DNA of 64,000 nt from Mesocentrotus franciscanus. Lineage: Eukaryota > Echinodermata > Echinoidea > Camarodonta > Strongylocentrotidae. Shown piece by piece: positions 13,101-20,378 of the stretch. The stretch spans positions 29,897,820 to 29,961,819 of the forward strand of contig CP137675.1 of assembly GCA_037976565.1 (NCBI GenBank), given 5' to 3'. The translations under genes were made by a program, and so were the position numbers. The notes beneath the pieces were generated by a model, which was not told the DNA's origin, ran no database searches, and worked only from the letters and a program-made list of their open reading frames with translations. Numbering within the stretch: the first letter of the stretch is position 1; every line of letters starts with the position of its first letter.

Positions 13101-14989
13101 CCAAAATTCGACCTATTTTTAAGGGCGGTGATCGATTAAGTATAGAAAATTATCGACCAATATCCTTATTGTCGATTGTATCAAAAATTTTGGAGAAATG
13201 GGTACAAAAGCATCTACAGACATACTTATTAAATAGCAATTTTTTCAGTGAAAGTCAATTTGGTTTTAGACCAAAGCATTCATGCGAAAGTGCTTTATTG
13301 TGTATGGTTGATGACTGGGCAACTGAAGTTGATAGGAGTAAATTTTGTGGAGTAGCGTTTATTGATATGCGTAAAGCCTTTGATTCTGTAAACTATGATG
13401 TATTGCTCAACAAACTCTCTATAATAGGATGCTCTGAGAATGCATTGGCATGGTTTAAATCTTACTTTTGTTTTAGGGATCAATTGACAGAAATAGGGGG
13501 TAAATTATCTAATACAAGGTCAACTATCTCAGGGGTACCACAAGGCTCGGTTTTAGGGCCCCTGTTATTTACAATATATATTAATGATTTGGTTTCTAGT
13601 ATCAAGTCAGGAAAGGTTGTCATGTTTGCTGACGATGCAACTCTGTATGTTAGTGGTAGAACTCTAGAATCGGTCGAAAGTCAATTAAATTCTGCAATGA
13701 ATGAAGTTTACAAGTGGACATCTAAGAATAGATTGGTATTAAATGATAAAAACGAAAGTGATGCTTCTTGGTTCTCGACAACGATTGAATACCTTGCAGG
13801 ATAAAAAAATAACTGTTAAAATTAATGGTACTTTATTAGAATGTGTATCTGAATATAAGTGTCTGGGTGTGACGATTGATGATACTCTGACATTCAAATC
13901 TCATGTTGCTTCTATTGTAAAAGTCATGAAACAAAAACTTGGCTTAATTAGAAGAAATAAGTATATATTTAATGTTGATCAACTTAAGAGATTATACTGG
14001 GGATTTGTTCTCCCCCATGCATTATATTGTTCAACCGTCTGGTCATCCTCATCCGAATCAAACTACAAAATATTAAACACGCTACACAAGCGAGCAGCAT
14101 ACATTGTTAGTGGAAAAACATGGGAAACTTCATCGGAAACAGTTTTTCGAATACTAGCCTGGCCTACTCTGAAAGAACTGTTTAAAAAGTCAATATTATG
14201 CATGGTGTATAAATGTGTAAATGGGATAGCACCATCCCAGTTATGTAGTAAATTTATTCTTAATGACATTGTTTCTACACGTGTAACACGAAGCACTAAC
14301 AGATTATTATTACGTGCCCTCAATGTAAAACGCAATACTATCATAGGACATTTGTACCTGTTAGTATAAATGAATGGAATTGTTTGTCTGATGAATGCCG
14401 ATCTGCCCAGTCCTTAGCCATTTTTAAACATCTCATCAAACCTGGCAATTAATAGCTCATTTTTATGAAGGTGGAGGAGGGGGTTGCGGTGAGGTCAAAT
14501 TTATTTTATGCTTGATTTTAATGTAATTGTATTTTGTAAACAGGTGGTAAACAGGTTGAGTAGCTATACCTGAGTGCATGTGAAGTAAGCGTGAGTGTGA
14601 TGATGATGTGTGTGTGTGGATGTGTGTGTGTCATTGTGTGCGTGTGCGTGTGTGTGTGTGTCAGCCTTCGTTACCCCTGTCATTTTTATATATAATATTG
14701 TTCATTGTCATTTTTATGTTGTTTTAAAACAGAGCCCTGTTGTAAACCAGCCTATTTTAATGTTTTTATGATTGTTACGTAATGATTTTGTAGCTGAACA
14801 TGATACTCTGTATAAAGATGCGAAATAAATAAATAAATAAATAAATAAATATATAACAAAAATAATAATTTCGAAGTTACCTGGTGGGTCGCACAGACAA
14901 CCGTCACAGACCGCCTGCGATCTCACTGAGCATGCGCAGATCAAGAGTACCAGGAGATGCAACATGTTAAAGTCGCAATTTGATCCCAT
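58..14989 (-). CDS. Receptor tyrosine kinase with two FN3-like domains (3' part outside window)
   Basis: Predicted single-pass cell-surface tyrosine kinase. Coding exons in transcript order: 14989-14881, 8079-7966, 7366-7236, 6275-6219, 5770-5698, 5250-5206, 4650-4442, 3989-3915, 3228-3018, 2415-2245, 1093-932, 239-58. All phases close, giving 513 residues. Residues 1-26 are a signal peptide (core LLVLLICACSVRSQA), followed by a short CDGCLCDPP segment. FN3-like domain 1 spans about 45-165 (WTAPLKT, GHMYIFDVCLYNAS). A Cys-rich link follows, then FN3-like domain 2 at about 180-320 (LSLNTQYKVT), a Thr/Ser-rich stalk, and a membrane helix near 346-369 (SSIVIITLIVLLVLAIVCV). The kinase N-lobe has GSGQFGVV, the VAVK lysine and MTEMLKYGDL. 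The catalytic loop and C-lobe lie beyond position 1. The start was chosen because the leader follows directly. The family within RTKs is not certain; the kinase resembles the FGFR/RET/TIE-like group. Confidence 0.85.
1137..1190 (+). repeat. ATA/ATG trinucleotide microsatellite
   Basis: An (ATA)n run passes into (ATG)n beside the kinase exon in the RTK intron. It explains the poly-Met and poly-Ile open frames here, which are not genes. Confidence 0.95.
2245..2415 (-). CDS. RTK membrane-helix exon
   Basis: A 171-nt exon with acceptor ctatttccag and donor ACGG|gtattg. It encodes a run of about 22 hydrophobic residues (SSIVIITLIVLLVLAIVCV), then a basic stop-transfer stretch (RLRNRRM) and a Pro-rich juxtamembrane segment, which is standard type I topology. 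Confidence 0.8.
3018..4650 (-). CDS. RTK exons for FN3-like domain 2 and Thr-rich stalk
   Basis: Exons 4650-4442, 3989-3915 and 3228-3018. They encode a second FN3-like domain (VIMWRNPIQVNGAINRYTIE, then LSLNTQYKVTITPW), then a short stalk rich in Thr, Ser and Pro next to the membrane helix. Splice phases are 0 between the exons and 1 at the exit, which matches the membrane exon at 2415. Confidence 0.75.
5206..8079 (-). CDS. RTK exons for FN3-like domain 1 and Cys-rich link
   Basis: Five exons: 8079-7966, 7366-7236, 6275-6219, 5770-5698 and 5250-5206. Together they give a fibronectin-III-like fold: a tryptophan in WTAPLKT on an early strand, and the YxFxVxxxN-type motif (MYIFDVCLYN) near the end. 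A link with several cysteines follows (SICVSN, DCYEETQDADFC). The 45-nt exon at 5250-5206 is unusually small but has clean splice sites, and both neighbours need it for frame. Confidence 0.75.
6835..7080 (+). repeat. Long CT-rich polypyrimidine tract
   Basis: About 245 bases of nearly uninterrupted C/T on the plus strand, made of (CT)n blocks with CCC and TTT breaks. It lies in an RTK intron, so on the sense strand of that gene it is a purine (GA) tract. It gives spurious Leu/Ser and Arg/Glu open frames. Such mirror-like tracts can form triplex DNA. Confidence 0.95.
7602..7786. mobile_element. Palindromic MITE, family 'GCAAAGACTTTC', copy A
   Basis: The left end reads GCTAAGACTTTCAAGAAATC. 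The right end is its degenerate inverse (TTGATTTTTAGAAAG..TTTGCGAC). It shares its ends with the copies at 8160, 20645 and 26787. There is no coding capacity. It sits in an RTK intron. Confidence 0.6.
8160..8310. mobile_element. Palindromic MITE, family 'GCAAAGACTTTC', copy B
   Basis: The left arm starts GATCGCAAAGACTTTCG. The right arm ends TTTTTCGAAATTCCTTGCGA followed by TC. Inner parts are also inverted (GCCAATACC against GGTATTG). It is about 150 bp with no ORF. It lies in the first intron of the RTK, just upstream of the exon at 8079. Confidence 0.75.
8704..8930 (-). mobile_element. 3' remnant of an RTE/BovB-like LINE
   Basis: Read on the minus strand, this segment encodes a broken peptide with GDIMLGKGQGKRRR, then IIWIEGVTKET, and ends near DHDSMAP. 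This order (MLGK, GKRRRG, a WIDGV-like core, then a tail ending in a DS/T-MAP phrase before the stop) is the C-terminal signature of RTE/BovB-type reverse transcriptases as I know them. In-frame stops show it is dead. The rest of the element is not visible. Confidence 0.55.
9637..11277 (+). CDS. LINE ORF1 protein with Cys-rich motif and SGNH-type esterase domain
   Basis: An intact 546-codon frame from ATG at 9637 (an in-frame TTG lies two codons before it). Residues about 130-155 hold CIWCCE..ALCFKC, a C-x2-C pair spacing that suggests a zinc-binding motif. The C-terminal half (about 325-490) is an SGNH/GDSL-like hydrolase domain: block I is VLIVGDSMTKS, a block III-like phrase is LHLGTNN, and block V is DGVHLNGFG. 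These hold the usual Ser, Asn and Asp-x-x-His catalytic residues. In CR1-type elements such ORF1 esterases bind or process lipids or chaperone RNA; the exact role is unsettled. The middle is Ser/Thr-rich and low in order. Confidence 0.85.
   Translation: MAPLKMNTYQGIPGGQNFRYKLPKYVTKQSLVKCVQHLHYSYEHLKNDLDKDETVFITEALTSFLPSLNPDICLHYALTHSTIANGGENDDQDRHIEKTATLKADYGDDQDCSGSKKAHECDDKREDTSQCIWCCETIIGDSNDRALCFKCVAIPDRITSIELRLDHLDKHKNKDVSLIDQRPSAEPKETKQSNPPEICLDEKDLLTKTVNEFQTILNDLKVKVDAHVAQQPHSMSLYSLLSELNSTSNIVDPSNHRGPSERTMSSTTSQEEQPTTSHCPSTEEQLKDYRDKHRANQATLTSSKTPVKIPHTCNRPTTSIDPPQKVDVLIVGDSMTKSIISSRLSKRRKILSTSLSGARIEDTFDFICSTAIECQPDELILHLGTNNIPYDEKNELIAKIASLADQVIENTSVSSIVISSIIHREEESDGDFSKVNDVNRGLKLLANQRRWSCIDNDNIDPGVHLKTDGVHLNGFGVRVLAQNIIAHLRGNSLRVNEPTNSTARDYATPSFRNNPYQKFRRRPKGRYFPRDWLDSLQTARRLLNPD
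11280..14369 (+). pseudogene. LINE ORF2: APE endonuclease and reverse transcriptase, five frameshifts
   Basis: The endonuclease starts near 11600 (LRVCHLNVNSLPNKL, GLTETHCD). It continues in a second frame (MYRPPNS) and a third (GDLNCDLLS, then LIDHIYTT and a SDHF motif near 12215). The reverse transcriptase (about 12950-13740) has KATGPDDIS, IENYRPISLLS, AFIDMRKAFDSVNYD, GVPQGSVLGPLLF and the catalytic FADDATLY. The C-terminal domain runs to 14369. Frame changes occur near 11785, 12005, 12215, 12615 and 13750: four are single-base losses and one a single-base gain. At least four of the five lie in runs of four or more equal bases. The ORF2 frame is already open across the end of ORF1, so the start is uncertain. 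Confidence 0.85.
14585..14665 (+). repeat. GT-rich simple repeat in LINE 3' UTR
   Basis: Interrupted (TG)n between the ORF2 stop and the AAATA tail. It probably expanded within the element. Confidence 0.8.
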
Positions 14990-15014
14990 GACAATTTCAG
15001 ATGAGGATAGAAAA
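14881..15014 (-). CDS. RTK first coding exon: signal peptide
   Basis: The exon follows an acceptor (ttcaattcacag) ending at 15015 and ends at the donor CCAG|gtaact. It holds the start codon at 14989-14987 with no upstream in-frame stop inside the exon. It encodes a Met-led hydrophobic leader and a Cys-rich start of the mature protein. It leaves one base (phase 1), which joins the two leading bases of the exon at 8079. That join closes the reading frame across the 6.8-kb intron carrying the LINE. A second start, four codons before the hydrophobic core, is also possible. Confidence 0.75.
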
Positions 15015-15099
15015 CTGTGAATTGAACACAACAGGCAAACAACATCAAACTTTTCCATCCTTCTTATTTTACTTTCATAAAGGTTATATCTGCGGTTGT

Positions 15100-16980
15100 C
15101 AAAAATATTTGATATCTCTCTTTATATCTGTTTAAACCATGTTTTTAATAATTTTCAATTTCATTTTCAATTCCGCTGACCGCGTAACCATGAAGTTGTT
15201 TATTATTTTCTGTTGTTTTTAAAACTCAACGTAAGTTTGGTTTACCGTAAACGTTCATGACTGTGTGGTTTTACAGTTAGGTCATTACTGGAACTCAACA
15301 ACCTTTAATTTTACAAAAACAGGATGTTTACGGAAGCAATCATGCATGCATTAGGCCTTACAAATATCATATTTGACAGCTATTGTGCATAACATTATTT
15401 CACTTGCGAGCCACTCTACCAGTATTGAGTAGGGCTTGCCTGGTGCAATATAGCATTATACATAGAATACTCTACGGGGTTTTCTTATCCAAAACCGGCT
15501 AGTCACCAAAAAGTGTATTACAAAAAAAGTTGCGATAGGTAAAGGCAATAATCTTGTTTCGGTATACTAACCCACTGGGCTTTAATAATGACGTTTTTCA
15601 TGCATGAATTACAAATTTATTCTGTCATAATCTTTGAATGAGAGGTAAACTCATAGAACTGTAGAAAGATGTATTCAATTAAAAGTCGGTATTTGTTTCC
15701 ACATTGGTTTAGTTTGGGATATATCGCGTATTAAAGAAGTAAGACAAATATTCATTAAATCATACCAAAAATACAACAACAACTACACACATCACTGCAT
15801 CTACCTGTAAATACATTTTTATATTATATAATCATAAAATGGTATATAGAAAGCAACTTACGTCGGCTCCTCGATTCAGTTCAAAGTGAGTGATGTGTCT
15901 GACGATAAAGCTTGTCCATTGATCCTGATCCTAGACTGACTGTGATACTCTTCAATATCCAGATGTAACTATGTCGAGAAAAGATGTCTCTCCAAAACTG
16001 TTCCACGTCCGATGCATAGTAAAGAAATGCCACTGAACGCATTGATACATGTAATATTGCAGCCTCAGTTGTTGACACGCTAGCGTTTCACACGGGTGTT
16101 TTTCTACCAGTCCGGCCAGCTTGTAGATATTTGGGTTAGAGCAAACCCTCTACACTGACACTCTACACTGTATAGTTTAGAATGGGTGTTAGTTTTTGGT
16201 TAAACGTGAACAGAAAATGGATGAATGGATCACAAAGGTGGGTTATGTTTCTGTGATTGTTCGCTAAAGCATGAAAATATGAGGTCATATTTCTAAAGGC
16301 ATAGATAGACAAACGACGAATAATAAGCAATCGTGACGTATATATTTGTGAGCAACAAACCAATGTGGTCTGTGTTTATTTATTTTGTTTCTGATATACA
16401 TGCTTTCCAAAAAAAGGGACAACTGTGGTTATGCCAAAGGAAAAAAAAAACCCATTTTTTTAATTCACTTTATCGACTGTGAAAAAAACATTTTAATCAA
16501 AACAACAAGTTGTGTCCCCAAAAAATGTTTCTCGAGCGAGAAGGGAGGAACCTCTGTTTTCTCAAAGAAAATAATGTACACAGTAATAAGGCTAGTGAAA
16601 TAATATCCACCTTTGATATACTGGGTAAGCTATATATATATGTTTAGGGAGGAAACTAAAGCGGTAACAAATATTCTATCGCATGTAGGGGATACATAAA
16701 ATGCAGAATAACACAAAGTAATATTTGGGGATGGGAAAGTGGGATAAGTTTTCATTAAAGGGAAATGGGAGGGGAAATTTGAAAATTCAAAAATTCTTCT
16801 CATCCGGAGAGTGGTTCAAAAATAGAAAATTGTATTATCACTGGAATTTTATTTACTCGGGAAGTCATACTCGATGGGAAAAGTGCAAATTGAAAAAATT
16901 GAGAATTTGTTGACGATGCCACCGCCCATTGAACCCCCTCCCTCGAAGATCACAGAGTGCACGTATCTATTTACATTGCC
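15100..16980. other. Upstream region of the RTK gene, no gene seen
   Basis: Apart from the possible 5'UTR exon at 15862, I see only AT-rich sequence. The short open frames (16163-16363, 16385-16603, 16725-16913) lack splice sites, domain motifs or codon bias. The RTK promoter should lie here or slightly above, but I recognise no clear core promoter element. Confidence 0.5.
15862..16080 (-). other. Possible 5' untranslated exon of the RTK gene
   Basis: On the minus strand a good donor (GAGCCGAC|gtaagt) sits at 15862-15860, about 850 bp upstream of the signal-peptide exon acceptor. An open frame crosses it, but its translation resembles no leader and does not fit the next exon's frame usefully. 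I read it as a candidate 5'UTR exon. The upstream boundary is not visible and the given end is only a guess. Confidence 0.3.
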
Positions 16981-17014
16981 GTTTTATAACGAACTCACAC
17001 CTTTCTTTCACCTC

Positions 17015-17132
17015 CCCCCCCCCTCTCTCTCTCTCTCTCTCTGTTTCTCTTTCTCGTCCCTTCTAATTATCCCTGTCTTTCTCTATCTCGTCCCTTCGCG
17101 CCCTCTCTCTCTCTCTCTCTGCCCCTTCCCCC

Positions 17133-17192
<60 letters not shown>

Positions 17193-17372
17193 CCCCCCCC
17201 TTTGTTCCCTCAGTCTCTCTTACGTACCTCACCCAGTCTTCTACTTTCCCCCTCTTTCCTTAAAGTATTTTATTTTCCTGTCCCTCTCTCTCTTCCTCTT
17301 TCTCCCTCATTTCTCAATCTACCATTCTCTCTCATTCTGCTCCCCCTCCCCCTCATTGCTCTCTCTCTCTCT

Positions 17373-17400
<28 letters not shown>
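17015..17400 (+). repeat. CT-rich microsatellite cluster with TA run
   Basis: Blocks of (CT)n, a (TA)n run near 17172-17190 and C-rich stretches, ending in (CTAT)n. They produce false Ser/Leu/Pro open frames. The cluster lies between the two minus-strand genes. Confidence 0.95.
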
Positions 17401-17406
<6 letters not shown>

Positions 17407-17429
17407 TTATATACATGGATATGATTTAG

Positions 17430-18620
17430 GATCGGTTTCTCTTTTCATCATAATTCATTGTTACTCATTACGGTTGATAAATGTAGTTATTCATATTTGC
17501 TGGGTATGTCAATAGCGTATGAATACATAAAAGGTAAATTATACGTGTAATAGGATCCAACATTCTACGACTAAATTTCACAATCTATAACATACTTTAT
17601 TGGCAGATGAAATGCTTTTAAAGTGGCTCGGTAACATTGTTGAAGGTTGATGAAAAAACTGCGTATTTTTTGTATGAAATGTTACTTATTATATTCCATC
17701 TACTGTACTTAACCTCTAGCATGCAAAAAATCCTGAAAACAATCTCAAATCACAAAGATATTTATGGTTTTCTTTGAAGGCGTCACTGGTCAACACCCTC
17801 TAACAGTAAATGCTCCCAACCATTTTTGAATTTTCCCAACCGTTCTTTCATGAAAATACGACATAGGACAGGCTTTTTAAAATCTGTCAACACTTAAAAT
17901 GTCTTGAATGGTGTATAGAGCCAATTCATTGGTTTGCGACGATTTACATTCACCTAAAATGTAATTAAATTCTAAAAATATAGTTGAGAGAATTAAGGAA
18001 TCGATCAGATCATTTTTTCCCAATTTTTATCAATAATAATGGTCCGTTTTTCACTCAAACTTTCAGATTATCTTTAATTTTACATCTAGCATTGAAGTCA
18101 TTACCTTAGCACCATTTTCTCTCATCTGAACAATGTTACCAAGTCCCTTTAAGTTTCCTTTCTAATTGTAATACGAATCGATGATCAGCACGGTCAGAGT
18201 TTTACCAATTCTACAACACATTAATAACCCTCATTATGAGTCAGTGTTTTTGTTTTCTATCAAAAAATAAATAAATAATTCATTGATTTTATACAAGAAC
18301 ACTCGAACTTAATCCTTACCCTAAACCGTAATACATTGGTATTAAGCTAATGGCGTAATGGCGTTATTAGCCGTGTCTGCATCGGTACTTTGTTCTAACG
18401 CCCTCTTGTTACAATCCCGTCGATCATAAATTATGGGCAACATGAACGTATACATTATGATTATACAGTACATAGATTTTGTACATAAAACTTCGGAAGG
18501 GGAAATCACAATAGGCATCTTTTCAAGGAGTAGCATAAGAAATAAAGAAATATTTTCCAGATAGCTTTGGTATTCCCAGTGAAATTTCTTTCTCTTGTTG
18601 GTAACGATCATTTCAGTTTG
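17430..18620. other. Region 3' of the MAM-mucin gene, no gene seen
   Basis: AT-rich sequence downstream of the stop codon at 18624-18622 (minus strand). It should hold the 3' UTR of the MAM-mucin gene. TTTATT on the plus strand (an AATAAA signal on the minus strand) occurs near 17593, but I cannot tell whether it is used. The open frame 18342-18611 shows no domain. Confidence 0.4.
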
Positions 18621-18621
18621 T

Positions 18622-20378
18622 TCAAGTATAGTAAATATTGTGACTTTCTACGGATTCGATAGATGGCAAACCTGACATCTTCTCTGTCATCATCAAGGTA
18701 TTTGTCGATGGTTCCATTGACGGGACTTTGGTGGCCTCTAACGCACCGACACGGTTGTGACCTCTGTGTTTCATGGATAGACCGGTACCGTTGGGTTTTA
18801 GGAACCGAGTGATTAACGCTGCGGTTGCTCCAATACAAAGGCCACCTAATACAACGCCAAGAGATATCACTGCGACCTTATTGTTCTGAAAGAAGGAACC
18901 GTTACCAAAACTTGGTCCCTCCGAAACGTCTTTTGTAGGTGTTGCAGAGGACTGTCTTTCAGAAACTTCAAGATGAATTGTTGCCTCAGTACCGTCTTCG
19001 GTTTTGGACACAGCTGTCAGATCAAGGGTTGTTTCATTAGCAGATGGAGGGTAATCTGTGGAGGAGTTGACTGGAAGAAGAGTACTAGTATTTGAGATGC
19101 TGGTTGAGACAAGAGTGCGCAGTGTTTCCTCTGACCTTGCGGAAACATTATCAGACATCTCTGGTTGAGTCATGGTGGAAGGGGTACCTGTTGTATTATT
19201 TGCTGATGTATCCAAATCAAATGGATCCGGAGAGGAATGTGTGCCGGTTGAACCTAACTCGCTGAATGTTACTGTATTTATTGTGGAGACCGTCAAATTA
19301 TTATCAGTCGAAACTGTTATCTGCACCGGTTTAGAGGTGTTGGCCTTAGAAACAGTGGCTGAAGTCCTAGGTTCTATGGGAGTTGTCAATTCATGTGAAG
19401 TTGTTGGGCGCACCGATCCAGGGCTATTGCTCTTTGACACAGAGGTGTTGGCGATAGACGCAAGGATAGAAATAGAAGCTACATTAGCTGTCTGATCAGA
19501 TGAAGCAGTTGACCTCAACGACTCAGAAGTGTTGATCTTCGAATCAGTGGCTAGAGTCCTAGGTTCTATGGGAGCTGTAAATTGATGTGAAGTTGTTGGT
19601 CGCATAGATCCAGGGGTAATGCTCCTGGGTGCAGTGGATATGGTGAGCACAGTGGTAGAACCGTCAACAGAAGTAGTGGATAAAGGAGAAGTATGTTTAG
19701 ATGAAACTGTTGACAGGGCTGACTCAGCAGTGTTGACCTCCGATACAGTAGGTCGGGATGTAGCTTCGGAAAGAGTTGTATGTTCATGTAAAGTTGTCGG
19801 GCTAACCGAATCCGGAATATTAGTTCTGCTTAAGTTTGGGAGATCGGTATAACGCGTCATAGAAGTAGAAACCATATTTGTGGTATGCCTAGATGACGTT
19901 GTTGACCGAACCGATTCTGGAGTGCTAACCTTCAAGACAGTGGGGAAAGACGTGTGCTCCATCAGAGATGTTTGTTTATGGAAAGTTGTTGAAATAACTG
20001 TTGTAGGTCTGGTATTTAAAACAGTGGATACGGTCGTAGGTCCCTCAGGAGTAGACGCCACATCAGTAGTACGTTCAGACGGAGCTTCAGACTGAACCGA
20101 CTCTGAACCTGTGGATTTTGGAAGAGAAGGAGTAGTCCGTTCTGTGAGGGTTGTATGTTCCTGTATAGCTTCTTCACTGACTGTTCTGTTGTCCCCCACT
20201 TTTGACGTAGTGGGATGAGTCGAAAGCTTTGCCGAAGTTATGTCTAGTAGTGACGTTGGTGCTACTGATCCTGAAGTACTTACTGTGGAAGGTGGTTGGT
20301 GCATTGTCGATGTGTCGACCTCTGGCGTAGTTGTTGTTGAAGAAAGTGTAGTACGGTCCGTAGTGGGTTGGGTCGAGA
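18622..20378 (-). CDS. MAM-mucin gene last exon: mucin-like stalk, membrane helix and tail
   Basis: A single exon of 1757 nt. Acceptor tttttcaaaag sits at 20379, and the two leading bases complete the codon from exon 7. About 500 residues are dominated by Thr, Ser and Pro. They carry imperfect repeats (RPTTSHQFTAPIEPRT beside RPTTSHELTTPIEPRT, and several ES-V/A-RST blocks). A membrane helix and a short tail (LKPNGTGLSMKHRGHNRVG ... HNIYYT) follow. The open frames on the opposite strand are shadows of this repeat. Confidence 0.85.

Larger units (their letters stand above)
9540..14863 (+). mobile_element. Non-LTR retrotransposon (LINE), CR1/L2 superfamily, nearly full length
   Basis: A plus-strand LINE in the first intron of the minus-strand RTK gene. 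It has ORF1 (9637-11277), ORF2 with endonuclease and reverse transcriptase (about 11280-14369, frameshifted), a 3' UTR with a GT-rich stretch (14585-14665), and a tail of AAATA-type tandem repeats (14824-14852). The esterase-bearing ORF1 plus APE-type endonuclease and a short tandem-repeat tail instead of poly(A) fit the CR1/L2/Crack/Daphne group. The exact 5' end is unclear; I see no clean target duplication. Confidence 0.8.

Noticed and set aside
16874..17429. 129- and 75-residue Ser/Pro/Leu frames
   Set aside because: Microsatellite translation.
19172..20095. Plus-strand open frames opposite the mucin stalk (107, 77 and 71 residues)
   Set aside because: Shadow frames of the Thr/Ser-rich repeat on the minus strand, which is the strand with closed phases to MAM exons.
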